Below, one piece after another: positions 44,960 to 56,329 of a stretch of 64,000 nucleotides of DNA. Made by a program: the position numbers and the translations under genes. The stretch's first letter is position 1, and each line of letters opens with the position of its first letter. The notes beneath the pieces are model-generated. The model saw nothing but the letters and a program-made list of their open reading frames with translations. It was not told the DNA's origin and made no database searches. Source of the DNA: Siphonodentalium dalli (Eukaryota > Mollusca > Scaphopoda > Gadilida > Siphonodentaliidae); assembly GCA_032622095.1 (NCBI GenBank), contig CP136066.1:201214978-201278977 (forward strand), read 5' to 3'.

Positions 44960-46560
44960 GAGCGACCACCTTAGATTTCATATCTGAATACATCAGCACA
45001 CCGTGCAAACCGCAATTATTGGTGTAATGTTTTGAAAATTTACAGGCATTTTTGGGATCACCTCTAAATGGAAGCTATTGAATTTGAAAAACATGACCAC
45101 TGGCGCCATCTTTGATTTTACTCTTTGCATCACTAAATCTTTTGACACACCCTACAGACCACATCACTCACCCAATTGTCACTGATCTTCATATGAATCC
45201 TCGAGTGACCTCCAGATGGGAGCTTACCATTTTTTCCGAATTATGTTAAAAAACATGGCTGCCATGCAGTGGCTTTTACCATTTTGTGTGACTAAATCCT
45301 TTAGCACAACTGACAGATCACATCTCTCATTCAATAGTCACCAAACTCGTGGATCTTCGGAGTGACCACTAGATGGGAGCTTACCATTTTTTTTCTGAAT
45401 TCTGATAAAGAAAATGGCTACCAGCGGCTAAATCCGTTTTTGGTGTTTAGTATTACATAGACATACCAACTTTCTGCATTTCATATTGTTGCACTTTCAT
45501 TTTATAACCTGGCACTTGTTCCAGGTGAATTGTTTATTTTATTTTAGGGATAAGAGTTATCTTCCCTGAAAAATCTATTTTAGTACACATGATGCATGCT
45601 TCCGCGCCTCTCCGTTAGTTTCTATGTCTTAGAAAAACGCTACACAAAATGCCTGGGTATGGTTTCTGAGCATTGTCTCCGACCGACAACAGTCTAATTT
45701 TAACATAATAATAACACGTTGACACCCTACTAATGAGTCTCGTGTGAGCTACAAAAATTCCTGAACGTATCCATATTGGCCAACTGTCATAAAAGCCACT
45801 AATTGTCGAGAAAACCGCAATCTGAAGGGACCACAAGTCACACAAAAATGCATAAAAGTGCAAATGCTGCCGTGAAGTAGATGACAACGATGCTGTGGTG
45901 TACCCAGTTATACAATTATATGAGACCATATGGAATTCATATGTTGTTTCAGTGCTGATGCAATTTTCTGCTAGCTTGTTTACATTGTGGTACCTAAGTA
46001 AGAGACAATTTCGAAATGATTCTACCTGCGTATGCCAATCACCATCTACATATCCCCATATATTGTCCTTCTATATACTGTATCATGACTATATCGAGGC
46101 TGTGCGAAGTGGTAAATGACTGCTCGTGAGATTGCGTACATTATTGGCTTAACTAACACTGTCGTCCGGCGCATCCATCGATGTATGTACGGATATTTAC
46201 GTGCCGAAACATTTAGCACAAGCTAAATATTGATTCATCAATCACATGATATTTTTCATGGATGATGACATTAACATGTAAATTTTTGTTGTAATTTTTG
46301 TGTTATTCGGGAAAAAACATGGCTGCCAGCGGCCATCTTGGGTTTCAAAATTGAATCCATTAGCACGGGCTACATGATATACCATTAGGTCCGATCATTA
46401 TGAAATTTGACTTGGAGATTGACAATGGCAGGTCGATGCGTACAAGATGTTTTGGGGTGAATTGGCCAAAAAACAAGGTCGCAGTCAGCGATCTTGGATT
46501 TCAGTATTAATTAAACAATGTAAATTCATTATTACGAGTTGCAGACCATATCAGATGTCT
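44960..46560 (-). repeat. Scattered decayed satellite monomers
   Basis: Monomers with GGCGCCATCTTTG / GCCAGCGGCCATCTTGG and CATCACTAAATC / ATTAGCACGGGCTACA at 44960-45480 and 46310-46560 belong to the same family as 3.0-5.7 kb, inverted. The 45.5-46.3 kb gap has nothing recognised. Confidence 0.65.
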
Positions 46561-46679
46561 GATCATTATGCAATTTGACATTGGAGTGTCGATGGGGATA
46601 TGAAATCATAAGGATAATTGACATACAAACATGGCCACCAATAACCCCATGTGAACATGTAATTATAATTGGCCATAAT

Positions 46680-47300
46680 TTGTATGAGACACTGTGTGAA
46701 AAAAATTTGAAGATTTACCGGTTTTGACGTTGAGGGCTTGCTTCGATCCTCCACATGGTGGGCCAATCAATATAGACTCGAAAATATGTATGAGACACTG
46801 TGTGAAAAAAACTAAATTTAAGATTTACCGGTTTTGACGTTGAGGGCTTGCTTCGATCCTCCACATGGGTGGGCCAATCAATATAGACTCGAAAATTGAA
46901 GAAAAAACATATTTTCAAATGCATATCAACATCCCTGCCCAATGAATGTGTGTCTACACTCCGGAGCCCCAGTGTATTTGATTAAAGGGATATCTCTTGC
47001 ACATATATATTCAATATCCATGGTCATAAAAAGGGAATTAGGGTTACCGGGGGCCTGCTTCCCTCATACATGTATGGTGGGTGGGCATATATAGACTCGA
47101 AAATTGAAGAAACTCCATCCCTGACCAAAGAATATGTGTCTGCCTCCCGGAGCTCTAGTGTATTTTAGTACAGTGTCATCTTCTTCACAGATCTATACCA
47201 CTCCCATTGTCATAAAAAGGGAGTTAGGTGTTACTGGGGGGGGGCTTGCTTTCCCTCATATGGTGGGCCTATATAGACTCGAAAATTGAACAAAAAACAA
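46680..47300 (+). repeat. Local tandem repeats with TATAGACTCGAAAAT
   Basis: Two close copies (~120 bp; 46680-46790 and 46795-46905) share CCGGTTTTGACGTTGAGGGC and CAATCAATATAGACTCGAAA. Two looser copies follow up to about 47290. No coding content. Confidence 0.75.
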
Positions 47301-47974
47301 TAAGCGCCCAGTCAATGTTTTATATTCATGATATTGTTAAAGCCCTGTGAATTATTTTTGGTAAAATACACAGAAATATTGATATACCGGTGGCTTCATT
47401 TGCTCTGAACAATACTTGCCATGGATCACAGTCATTTTTCACCTGTTTTAAATTGTTCGCACAGAAGTGAAACAAGCTCTTTATTTCTACCATATCAGGA
47501 ATCGACTAAAACGGAACACTCCTTTGTGCATATGGCTGTTGATTGTTTGGGTCCCAAACACCGTGTTCAAAGTTGTATTTTTAATGACTTCAACGCATCT
47601 TTCTGGGACATATAATGCCTGTAGAAATGTAGTTCGTGTATTTATCGACCTATTTCGATACCTAGAAAAATGCAAAAGAGAATATTATGTAAACACCAAG
47701 ATGAAAATCACCGTTACGTAGTGATTCCAGCTCTTAATTGTTCTTTCCCCTAATGTAATCTAATCAGTGCCATCCTTGTGCCACCCCACCCTTCCAGACA
47801 TCAAACCATAGTTTCTAGCATACTGACTGGCCCTGGACCTCTGATTCAGTCACCACATTACTACACAACACACACATACAATACCATTTCACACACAAGG
47901 AATGGACCTGGAAGTCACCTGGTTTTAACACTGGATTGTACAACATAAATTGCTCAAAATTATGTTGGGGTTAG

Positions 47975-48580
47975 ATCAGTCTCTTTGAAAAGCCGACGAA
48001 AATCCTATATCGGAATTCTGATATGTGACCCGCCATATCAAATCCAGTCGTAAGTCGGGATTTTTTTACCCTGTGCCAATGCATTCTCTTATATATGCGA
48101 GTTGACCATAGGTCACCTCACATAAGCATTATTTATTTTTTTATAATTTGTTCTTACATTGTTTAACAATTTTTATCATTTATATTTTTTATCATTATTC
48201 CTTACATTCTTTAACAATTTTTTACTATTTTAATAATTTTTTTCTTGTATTCTTTAACAATTTTATAATTTCACCCATACAGAGCCCCAGACAAACATGA
48301 GCAGACGACACTCTTCTATATGCTTCTATATATGTGTGGGGCTCCCTGCAGGGTAATGGATGTTTTTTATTTTATGTCCTAAAAATTGTAAGAAACATTT
48401 ATTTTAAAAAAATGATAAAAAATTGTTAGGCCAATGCATTCTCTTATATATGCGAGGCGACCTATGGTCGACTCGCATATATAAGAGAATGCATTGGCAC
48501 AGGGTAACAAAATCCCGACTTACGATTGGATTTGATATGGCGGGTCACATATAGGATATTCGTCGGCTTTTCAAAGGGAT
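47975..48580. mobile_element. Inverted-repeat element related to the TATATAAGAG hairpins
   Basis: Arms of about 110 bp face each other: TCTTTGAAAAGCCGACGAAA, ATATGTGACCCGCCATATCA and CGTAAGTCGGGATTTT at the left and their complements at 48507-48576. The family palindrome CCAATGCATTCTCTTATATA occurs at both inner ends. The left palindrome is shortened (CATAAGCATT). The TTAA family therefore has at least two end types around the same core. Confidence 0.7.
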
Positions 48581-48998
48581 TGGGGTTAGATTTGGTGTTT
48601 GTGCATAGTTTGTTTCACAGAATTAAAGTATACCTATATTAAAATAATTGAAGCAGATTGGGATAGAATTGTTTCACGCCATTTATTTTTATTAATAGTC
48701 AATAATAATGTTGAAGACTTAATGGTATGGTAGGATTGCACATATATATTTAATCAGTTTTAGTGACTTGTAAAATAGATAGTGGAACAGGATTGGAAAC
48801 AAGAGTGAACAAGGAATAAATTTGGGATGGTATTCCTAATACAGAACTTTTTCTGAGGAAAGAAATATTTTTTTTGCAAGTAGGGGCGGTGGGTACATTG
48901 TGGTCGGAATTTATTTTTTTGGGCCTATTGTCTGCAGATTTTTTCAGACGGTCCAAAAATGATTTTCGCAAAATTGACGACTACGAGTTCATTTGTGA

Positions 48999-49153
48999 GA
49001 CAATCGTGCTTGTCACTGGCAGTAAGGGAGATAATCGTGCTTGTCACTGGCAGTAAGGGAGATAATCGTGCTTGTCACTGGCAGTAAGGGAGATAATCGT
49101 GCTTGTCACTGGCAGTAAGGGAGATAATCGTGCTTTCTACTCGCAGTAAGGGG
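48999..49153 (+). repeat. 31-bp minisatellite, five copies
   Basis: Unit ATAATCGTGCTTGTCACTGG plus CAGTAAGGGAG; copies begin at 48999, 49030, 49061, 49092 and 49123. The middle three are essentially identical and the last is diverged. Confidence 0.9.
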
Positions 49154-50164
49154 ATTACGAGTCTCGTGCCGTGATTATTACTTAGTCGTGCTGTTATCAG
49201 GTCATAGCTATGATAGCTTATCGCTTTGTGTTCCGCAAGATGTTCGTGTTTCATGACGACGAATGAGTTGATTGCCACTAATAGATAAAAAATTAAGTCC
49301 ACATGGCGATCACAATTTAAGGACGTAATACCAGAGTCATCTCCCATATTGAGTAGCTGAGAAACGAACTTATTACTGTATGATGTATTTGTGAGTTTTT
49401 TAACCGAAACTGTAATCGTAACAACGAATAGGGGAAATGACAACGAATAGAAAGAACACAAATTCTAATGACATATTCGTATTAATTATCTGTCGTCATT
49501 CATTATGCGAAAGGTGTCTACTGAACAACTAATTCGTGCCAGACATACATTTGAAAACTCACTGCACATGTAGTAAACTGGTGGACATAATTATTTAATA
49601 AATAGTGTTTCGTTTGTATTTTAGCATACAACACCTCCATACGACGAATGGCATGCACATTTGCCAGCGTGTGAACGTACCCTTATTCCATTCGATAACA
49701 ATGTCAATAGTTGCGCTCATGAATAGAAGGGTAACTCTCACTAAAGGTGGGGATGGATAAACAGGCTTTCGCCTGCATATTTTTATTAATTTGTTGTTTA
49801 TTATTTGCAGTATTTTTACACTGTTGAATGTCACTGCATGCTTTGTATTCTTAGTTTCAGATGTTTTATATATTAGTTTTATTGCTGGAAAGGTGTCTTT
49901 GTTATATATACCTAAATAATGTTGAAAATGTAATTGTGATAGTATTAGAGACCTCGATTAAAACATTGAATTATTAAAAATTGAAAGATTAATATAAATT
50001 CGAATGAAATGAGAATAATTAGTTATGTTGAGATGTTTAAAACGAATTAAAGCTACGACTTATCATCTATATGATCGTTCCTACACTTCATAGTAACTAT
50101 TGTTCGCTAAGTGCTTGATAATTCACGTCATGTAACATGTAATGTCATGTTCATCATTTTTCAG
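49154..50164. other. Rest of the intron, unassigned
   Basis: No repeat or exon recognised over about 1 kb. A minus-strand open frame of 128 codons (49461-49075) runs into the minisatellite and shows no motif. Confidence 0.4.
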
Positions 50165-50322
50165 CAGAGGCCGCCGCTTATGCACCTGCCCAGGAGCCTG
50201 CCATCGAAGCAGATCGCCAGAGTCAGGAGTCCAGCTCTGTGGTATCCGTCGGTGATGCCATTGATATGTTAGATGCTGCTGGTGACATGCCATGTGTTGA
50301 TGACATGTCATCCGATGAATAG
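50165..50322 (+). CDS. Terminal coding exon C of the acidic protein
   Basis: Acceptor TCATTTTTCAG before 50165 enters in phase 1 (G|CA gives Ala). 51 codons end in TAG (50320-50322). The peptide begins EAAAYAPAQEPAIEADRQSQ and ends VDDMSSDE, with 13 acidic and one basic residue. The motif VVSVGDAIDMLDAAGDM mixes hydrophobic and acidic residues, as in short binding motifs or activation-type tails; that is inference. The acceptor is a tandem CAGCAG (NAGNAG) site; the second choice starts at 50168 and drops one codon in frame. Joined to exons A and B this gives 154 residues. The protein family is unknown. Confidence 0.72.
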
Positions 50323-50364
50323 CACAGCTGAAGAAAAATGAAAGGAGTGGGGGGGGGCACTAGT

Positions 50365-50617
50365 TTAACCCTTTCTTTACTAAATGCTCATTGACGAGTA
50401 GTTCCCTTAGGAAATGTTCAGATAATAAGTTTATCAATTTTGTCGTTGAACTTATTATCTGGAGATTTCCCACCAATGAATAGATTCCTTCTATTTTCTG
50501 TCGTCTGCTAATATGTTCTGAAACATCCCTCCAAATGAATAATAGACCGTTCCATATATACACATGTATAGTTTTATATCTGAATGAGAGAGTAAATTTT
50601 TGTAAATAAAGGGTTAA
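50365..50617 (+). mobile_element. TTAA-flanked MITE in the presumed 3' UTR
   Basis: TTAA at 50365-50368 and 50614-50617 brackets 245 bp with tips CCCTTTCTTTAC and, inverted, CCCTTTATTTAC. Inside, AGATAATAAGTTTATCAATT faces GAACTTATTATCTGG. A related fragment is at 43070-43190. It resembles piggyBac-type MITEs. Confidence 0.8.
50605..50610 (+). promoter_or_regulatory. Candidate poly(A) signal AATAAA
   Basis: The only AATAAA in the first 290 bases after the TAG stop lies inside the right tip of the TTAA-flanked MITE (GTAAATAAAGGG). If used, the transposon supplies the 3' end of the host mRNA. The cleavage site is not established. Confidence 0.45.
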
Positions 50618-50820
50618 AACGTAACGGACATCATCATGTTACATGTATGGTTGTGTTCCTGAAGTATAAGATGTAATTGAATTGTTGAGAAAGCTAAAAT
50701 GGTCAATTTGCTCATTCCATTTCAATTATAATTACCTGTATATACATATATTACTGCTCTACTTTAAAGGTGTATTCAGGATTCGAGACTAAATGTTACA
50801 AAAAAACCTACTTTGATTTT
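50618..50820. other. Short unassigned gap
   Basis: AT-rich, nothing recognised. Confidence 0.4.
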
Positions 50821-50823
50821 AAC

Positions 50824-51080
50824 CATTCCTTGACTGAAGCTTTCTGAAATTTTGCGAAAATCATGTGCCAATACATTCTCTTACATATGAGAGTCTCCCA
50901 TAGGGAAACTCACATATATACGAGAATACATTGACCTAACAATATTTACCTTGACATTGTAAGCCAGTGCATTCTCTTATATATGCAAGGCTCCCTATGG
51001 GAGATTCGCATATATAAGAGAATGCACTGGTACATGATCTTTAATGCTGGACCAGCACAACTCCCATCATAAAAGGGTTA
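50824..51080 (+). mobile_element. Relative of the TTAA hairpin family
   Basis: Starts AACCATTCCTTGACTGAAGC and ends CTCCCATCATAAAAGGGTTAA. It contains two CCAATACATTCTCTTACATA / TGCATTCTCTTATATATGCA palindromes. The same end type occurs at 54283-54533. Confidence 0.65.
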
Positions 51081-51168
51081 AGGTATAACAAAACATGTTT
51101 GAAACGAAACGTGATACATGAAAGACGCTATTTTATTTAGATGGGATTTATTTCCTATCGTTTCGATG

Positions 51169-51391
51169 TACAGTAATGCCCTAAATAATCGACTCCTTAA
51201 CCACAGCAGAATTGTGGGTAATTTTTTAGGATTTAGTCGGAAATATGGATTGTTGCCATTCCGAGTCATCGGAAATCTCTCAGTGAGAGCTTTCCGATGA
51301 ATGGCAACAAGCCATATTTCCGACTAAATCCTGAAAAATTACCCATAATTCTGTTGTGGTTAAGGAATCGATTATTTAGGGCATTACTGTA
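51169..51391. mobile_element. Palindromic TA-flanked MITE, intact copy
   Basis: 219 bp (51171-51389), flanked by TA. Nearly the whole element is one inverted repeat: CAGTAATGCCCTAAATAATC, TTTAGTCGGAAATATGG and TTGCCATTC...GAGAGCTTTCCGATGAATGGC with their complements. It is the reference for the split copies at 26.3/32.5 and 33.0/37.6 kb. TA duplication suggests Tc1/mariner mobilisation. Confidence 0.85.
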
Positions 51392-52278
51392 ATAGAGGGA
51401 CACAAATATTAGTTTTTCAAATGTTCAAGAACAAATGATGTTGGTATTTATACAGTATAGGTCCACTCTATCTGTCATATTTGGTTTCCAATATATTTTT
51501 CAACAGAACAAAACAACATGTTAAATTAGATTTCTTATGTTCTTAGTCCTGTAGGCTGCATATCGTGCGTATTTTATACACATACAGCAACCTAAAGCAA
51601 AAGCAAAATATATTTCAAATATTAGCCCTGAATCATGAATACATCTTTGAAGAGTGGAAACATTATAACTCTGTAACCAAGCACATATTTTATATTTTAT
51701 ATTTTTTCCGCTTTTTTGGACACCCATCCATTTTAAATCAAATGTGTTACACAATCAATACACATGTATTTTCAGCCGCTACCCGACTACAGCACTATCT
51801 AAAAAGAACACTTGTGGTTCGTACCTTGATTTAGGCCATTTGAAAACAGAGTGCACCTGGAATACAGTGGGTAGCATATTTGATAATTAAGTGCAAGGAT
51901 GCTATGCTTCCTTTTTTGGTGTCTCTGCATACAGCATTGATATGTATAGTGGTTCTATATTAAAACTAGACGGATTATTGGTGTATGCGTGGAAGCTGTC
52001 CTTCTGGTTTGTCTTACGGATATATCGGTACATATATTACAGTCTCATCTGGTTGTTCTGATCAAGCTGCAAAACAGAGTTCAGTCCCCTCGCTACGTTA
52101 TGTCTGAACCCTGCCGGCATGTGTATTTTCTTAATTAAATATAACATTTTTTAAAAGTGTTTTGTCAGTTACAGTTAATTATGACTTGATCTGGACAATT
52201 TGCAAATGATTTTGGACAGTTCTGTTTCTCAGAATAATGCAGAATGAATTATAACCTACAAAAGTCTCAAATAAAACA
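51392..52278. other. Unassigned stretch
   Basis: No repeat, exon or RNA gene recognised. Confidence 0.45.
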
Positions 52279-52786
52279 ATGAGTGATTTCTTCACATTAC
52301 GTGTCGGTCCTGACAGCGATATAAGTCCTACGTAGGGACTGAGAATGAGTGATTTCTTCACATTACGTGTCGGTCCTGACAGCGATATAAGTCCTACGTA
52401 GGGACTGAGAATGAGTGATTTCTTCACATTACGTGTCGGTCCTGACAGCGATATAAGTCCTACGTAACAATGAGTGATTTCTTCACATTACGTGTCGGTC
52501 CTGACAGCGATATAAGTCCTACGTAGGGACTGAGAATGAGTGATTTCTTCACATTATGTGTCGGTCCTGACAGCGATATAAGTCCTACGTAGGGACTGAG
52601 AATGAGTGATTTCTTCACATTATGTGTCGGTCCTGACAGCGATATAAGTCCTACGTAGGGACTGAGAATGAGTGATATCTTCACATTAGGTGTCGGTCCT
52701 GACAGCGATATAAGTCCTACGTAGGGACTGAGAATGAGTGATATCTTCACATTAGGTGTCGGTCCTGACAGCGGTAATTAAGTCTT
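52279..52786. repeat. 66-bp tandem repeat, eight copies
   Basis: Units begin at 52279, 52345, 52411, 52470, 52536, 52602, 52668 and 52734; the third is shortened to 59 bp. Core GTGTCGGTCCTGACAGCGAT and AAGTCCTACGTAGGGACT, the latter a palindrome around TACGTA. Because 66 is a multiple of three, the minus strand is open with a 22-residue repeat (containing SLILSPYVGLISLSGP). The 59-bp copy breaks the frame, so coding is unlikely. 52787-53229 after it has nothing recognised. Confidence 0.92.
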
Positions 52787-53229
52787 GTGTAGGTCCTGAC
52801 CTCTGCATGGAGCTTGTGTTCTGAGTAGTTATTTCTTGGCTGAAACCGAGAGTGCTATTCTCACCAGGGGCCAATACTATTAAATTTCAACACATGTGCA
52901 ATTTTGAGTACTATAATACGACACGTCGTATGTGGTTTCTTATGATTTGATTCTTTTTTGTAATACTTTATCTTCGCATAATATTGATAGAAGCGGCATA
53001 TGGCTATAAACCACTTAATTCCATTTTAACTGTCTTGTAATTTATATGCATGTAAGTTTTATAGTATTGGCCCCAGTTGTGTTCACAACTTACTGGTGAT
53101 CCAAGCTCAAGCAAACTGCTAGATGGCCCTGTATGTCACGTGTTTTCTATCCTTTCTTGACAACAATGTCAGCATTAGTAAAAACTTGTATCGCGTCGGT
53201 CCAAGTTTGGACTATAGTTTCCCAGCTGA

Positions 53230-54151
53230 TGAGCCACTAGTGTTGAAACGATTAGTGAATTTCAGAGTCGACTAGTCGAGACCCAAAAGTCGCGTTGCAT
53301 CGACTAGTCGGTACCCGATATCAAAACTTTCAAACATAACATGGTACGGAAAATTCATCGGACATGGCGTACACTGATGACTGATGCAATGACGGTCTAT
53401 TGCGTAGCGCATTTCCCTGCATAGACACCAATTTATTTGGGAAATAATACTGTAAACATCTTGATATTTATCCAACACACTGAATGTAATTATATAATTA
53501 GACATGTGGTGGATAATGATTAGAAACTCGATCATTTATACAGGTTTTTAATTTAATATCAGCGTTCGAGATTTCGTTTAGTCACGTGATCACCAATAAA
53601 CCGGTGCCGAGCGGTGTCACTATAAAATGTTAATGTTCCGACTAAATACGCCCTATAGAATAGGCTATGTTGTAGAATACGATAGCCAGTTCTTAATGTC
53701 AGTATCATTTATATATGGTAGCAACAATGACGTCACCTTAAGCGACCTTCAATTGATCAATTGAAATATACACAGTGTCTAGATCAAAGCGGTCTCCGAC
53801 AAACGATAAAGCCGCGTCAATCATTGCCATCATGTCGCAGTGATGTCTTTACCTCAAACGACGAGTGAGACATTGTGTTGTCAATTTCATTCTTTCAATT
53901 AATAGTCAGGTCACCGTGTGTGTCTATACTAGTAACACTGTCAATTCCGGGTGCCACCAAACGTTATACTTACCGTAACTTACGCGCAGTTAACACCGTT
54001 TATGTCGGAATCGATCTTGAAAACGTTATACATGGAACTAATACACTATGTTCCGACTACCGGTAGTCGACGGCAAAATTCAGAGTCGACGTTCTGACAT
54101 TTCAGCGTCGTCTACGACTAGTCGATTAATCGTTTCAACCCTATGAGCCAC
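53230..54151. mobile_element. Non-autonomous hAT-like element, 906 bp
   Basis: Exact 8-bp duplication TGAGCCAC at 53230-53237 and 54144-54151. Tips TAGTGTTGAAACGATTAGTG and, inverted, TAGGGTTGAAACGATTAATC. Subterminal CGACTAGTCG palindromes occur at both ends. The TAG(G/T)G ends and 8-bp duplication indicate hAT. No transposase-like ORF. Confidence 0.87.
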
Positions 54152-54282
54152 ACACCATGCACCAAACTTATTTGTCTATACAATTTTTCTTTTACCCCAC
54201 TCCACCCCAAAGTAAAACATTTCACGTGAATGGACTATAGTAATAAAATATTAATCAGAATATGTACTATTTTAAATCGGTT

Positions 54283-54535
54283 TAACCCTTCCTTGACTGG
54301 AGCTTCCTGAAATTTTGCGAAAAACATATGCCAATGCTTTCTCTTATATATGCGAGGGAGCCTCGCATATATAAGAGAATACATTGTCCTAATAATATTT
54401 AACTTGACCTTGTAGGCCAGTGTATTCTGTTATATTTGCGTGGTTCCCCATGGGAGACTCTCAGATATAAGAGAATGCCCTGGCACAGTTTTTTTAATAC
54501 TGTACCAGCGCAGCTCCCATCATGAAAGGATTAAA
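54283..54535 (+). mobile_element. Relative of the TTAA hairpin family
   Basis: Starts TTAACCCTTCCTTGACTGGA and ends CTCCCATCATGAAAGGATTAA. Inside are GCGAGGGAGCCTCGC and CTTATATATG palindromes. The element shares both ends with 50824-51080. Confidence 0.7.
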
Positions 54536-54574
54536 GATCCACGGTCTGATTTGACAACGAATTAGTAAAACCTC

Positions 54575-55150
54575 GCTAAGCTAATTAGTAAAACCATACC
54601 AAGTTAATTTTCAGCTTGATCAGGGAAAATAAAAATATTCACAGTTGGGAATCACGTGGTTTCAAGTTGATGAGTATCACGCATTCAAAATGGCTGAGGC
54701 GATTGCAAACGCGATCAGAAACGAGGAAAAGGGTAATAAACTTGGATAATGATATATTACATAGTATTGTGGCTACGAGCATATGCTATACTATTTTTCA
54801 AACAAGCTGATACCTCATTTGTGTTCAAACTCACAGCTGTTTGCTCTAACATCCTCACCAAAGTTGTCAGTCAATGGATTCTCCTATATATAGATGGTGT
54901 ATTCCATGCACATACAATGGTCAAAATGTTATAGAAAACTACTGAGTATTTTGGAACACATAAGCTATCAACTTGTTTTAAAAATAAACTAGTATATGAT
55001 CGTAACAGTCACAATGCTATGTTTTGTGTCAGTTCCTCATATATTGTATGTTTGTGTATTTGCGCTCGCCTCGGCCATTTTTAATGCGTGTTAGTCACCG
55101 ACCTCGAAACCACGTGATTCCCCATAAAACCATCCTAAGCTAATTTCAGC
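54575..55150. mobile_element. Inverted-repeat element, ~570 bp
   Basis: GGAATCACGTGGTTTCAAGT and CACGCATTCAAAATGGCTGAGG at 54650-54700 face CTCGGCCATTTTTAATGCGTG and CGAAACCACGTGATTCCCC at 55068-55125. Outer words TAAGCTAATT...AGCTTG also mirror each other. No ORF. Confidence 0.65.
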
Positions 55151-55178
55151 TTACAAGGCAAAACTCAAAAGAAAAATA

Positions 55179-55447
55179 ATTGCAATCAAGCCTTGAAATA
55201 GGGTGTCTGTCATTTGCAGAATGAGGTCCCCAGAGGGTGAATTTAGTGATGCTACCCCGCATAGCGGGCTAGCATCACCAAATTCACCCTCTGGTAACCT
55301 CATTCTGCTGAGGTGTAAGCAGAATGAGGTCCCCAGAGGGTGAATTTGGTGATGCTAGCCCGCTATGCGAGGTAGCATCACAAATTCACCCTCTGGGGAC
55401 CTCATTCTGCAAATGACAGACACCCTATTTTAAGGCTTGTTTGCAAT
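55179..55447. mobile_element. Hairpin MITE of the CAAGCCT family, short form
   Basis: 253 bp (55187-55439), tips CAAGCCTTGAAATAGGGTGT and inverse. Flanks ATTGCAAT and TTTGCAAT match at 7 of 8 positions. It contains two back-to-back hairpins of CAGAATGAGGTCCCCAGAGG without the unique middle part of the long form. Confidence 0.85.
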
Positions 55448-55745
55448 CAACATCATTTCTGTGAAATCATGAAAATCCACAAAAGCATCCATCAGTTTCA
55501 CTTTGAAATCGAGTACATATGATGACGCTCTGCATGTTGTAGGGAAACGAAAGCCACTCTTTAACACATGTAACGGAGAACGCTCTGCATGTTTTGTAGA
55601 AAGGAAAGCATTAATTTATCTAGGCGATCATTGAAACTTTTGCTATCCTGACACAAATTCAAAACCTGTTAAAGCTTCCCATTTGAAAGTCGATATCAGA
55701 ACCGTATATAGTTATTGGTGGCTCGTTGGCACGTTCTAATTATGG
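55448..55745. other. Unassigned stretch
   Basis: A repeated CGCTCTGCATGTT word (55527, 55580) is the only structure seen. Confidence 0.45.
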
Positions 55746-56128
55746 TTTGTTATATATGTAGAGAACGTATCAATGGTATCTTTTATTATGGTGTGGTATA
55801 CATGTAGAGAACGTACCAATGGTATTTTTTATTATGGTGTGGTATACATGTAGATAACGTACCAATGTTATTTTTTATTATGGTGTGATATACATGTAGA
55901 GAACGTACCAATGGTATTTTTTATTATGGTGTGGTATACATGTAGATAACGTACCAATGGTATATTTTATTATGGTGTGGTATACATGTAGATAATGTAC
56001 CAATGGTATTTTTTATTATGGTGTGGTATACATGTAGATAACATACCAATGGTATTTTTCATTATGGTGTGGTATACATGGTATTTTTTATAATGGTGTG
56101 GTATACATGGTATTTTTTATTATGGTGT
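55746..56128 (+). repeat. 46-bp minisatellite, about nine copies
   Basis: Unit GTGGTATACATGTAGATAAC plus GTACCAATGGTATTTTTTAT and TATGGT. The last two copies are shortened to about 25 bp. The 56129-56330 gap has a TA microsatellite only. Confidence 0.9.
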
Positions 56129-56329
56129 CAAAATCGGACCGTGGATCTTTAATTATATTTTATTATATTTATACATGTACGTGTCTATATGTGAACCAAT
56201 CAGGGACGTGGTATCGGGATTCTTATTCATCTCACCCACATATATAGGGCAACATTATATATATATATATGTATTACATTAACCATTTCTAAACTAAATT
56301 GATTCTCCCATTCAATGATAAAATTATGT

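Larger units (their letters stand above)
44934..50164 (+). other. Intron between exons B and C (phase 1), 5.2 kb
   Basis: Begins GTTGGT and ends CATCATTTTTCAG. It holds decayed satellite monomers (44960-45480, 46310-46560), a local tandem region (46680-47290), an inverted-repeat element (47980-48576) and a 31-bp minisatellite (48999-49153). An open frame at 47467-47721 follows an acceptor-like CGCACAG but has no recognised family and is not called. Confidence 0.6.

Noticed and set aside
47467-47721. Open frame after an acceptor-like CGCACAG, with a hydrophobic stretch
   Set aside because: No donor in a matching phase, no recognised family, and it runs to a stop inside the presumed intron B-C.
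49075-49461. 128-codon minus-strand ORF
   Set aside because: Its end lies in the 31-bp minisatellite and it shows no motif. Judged a chance frame in the intron.
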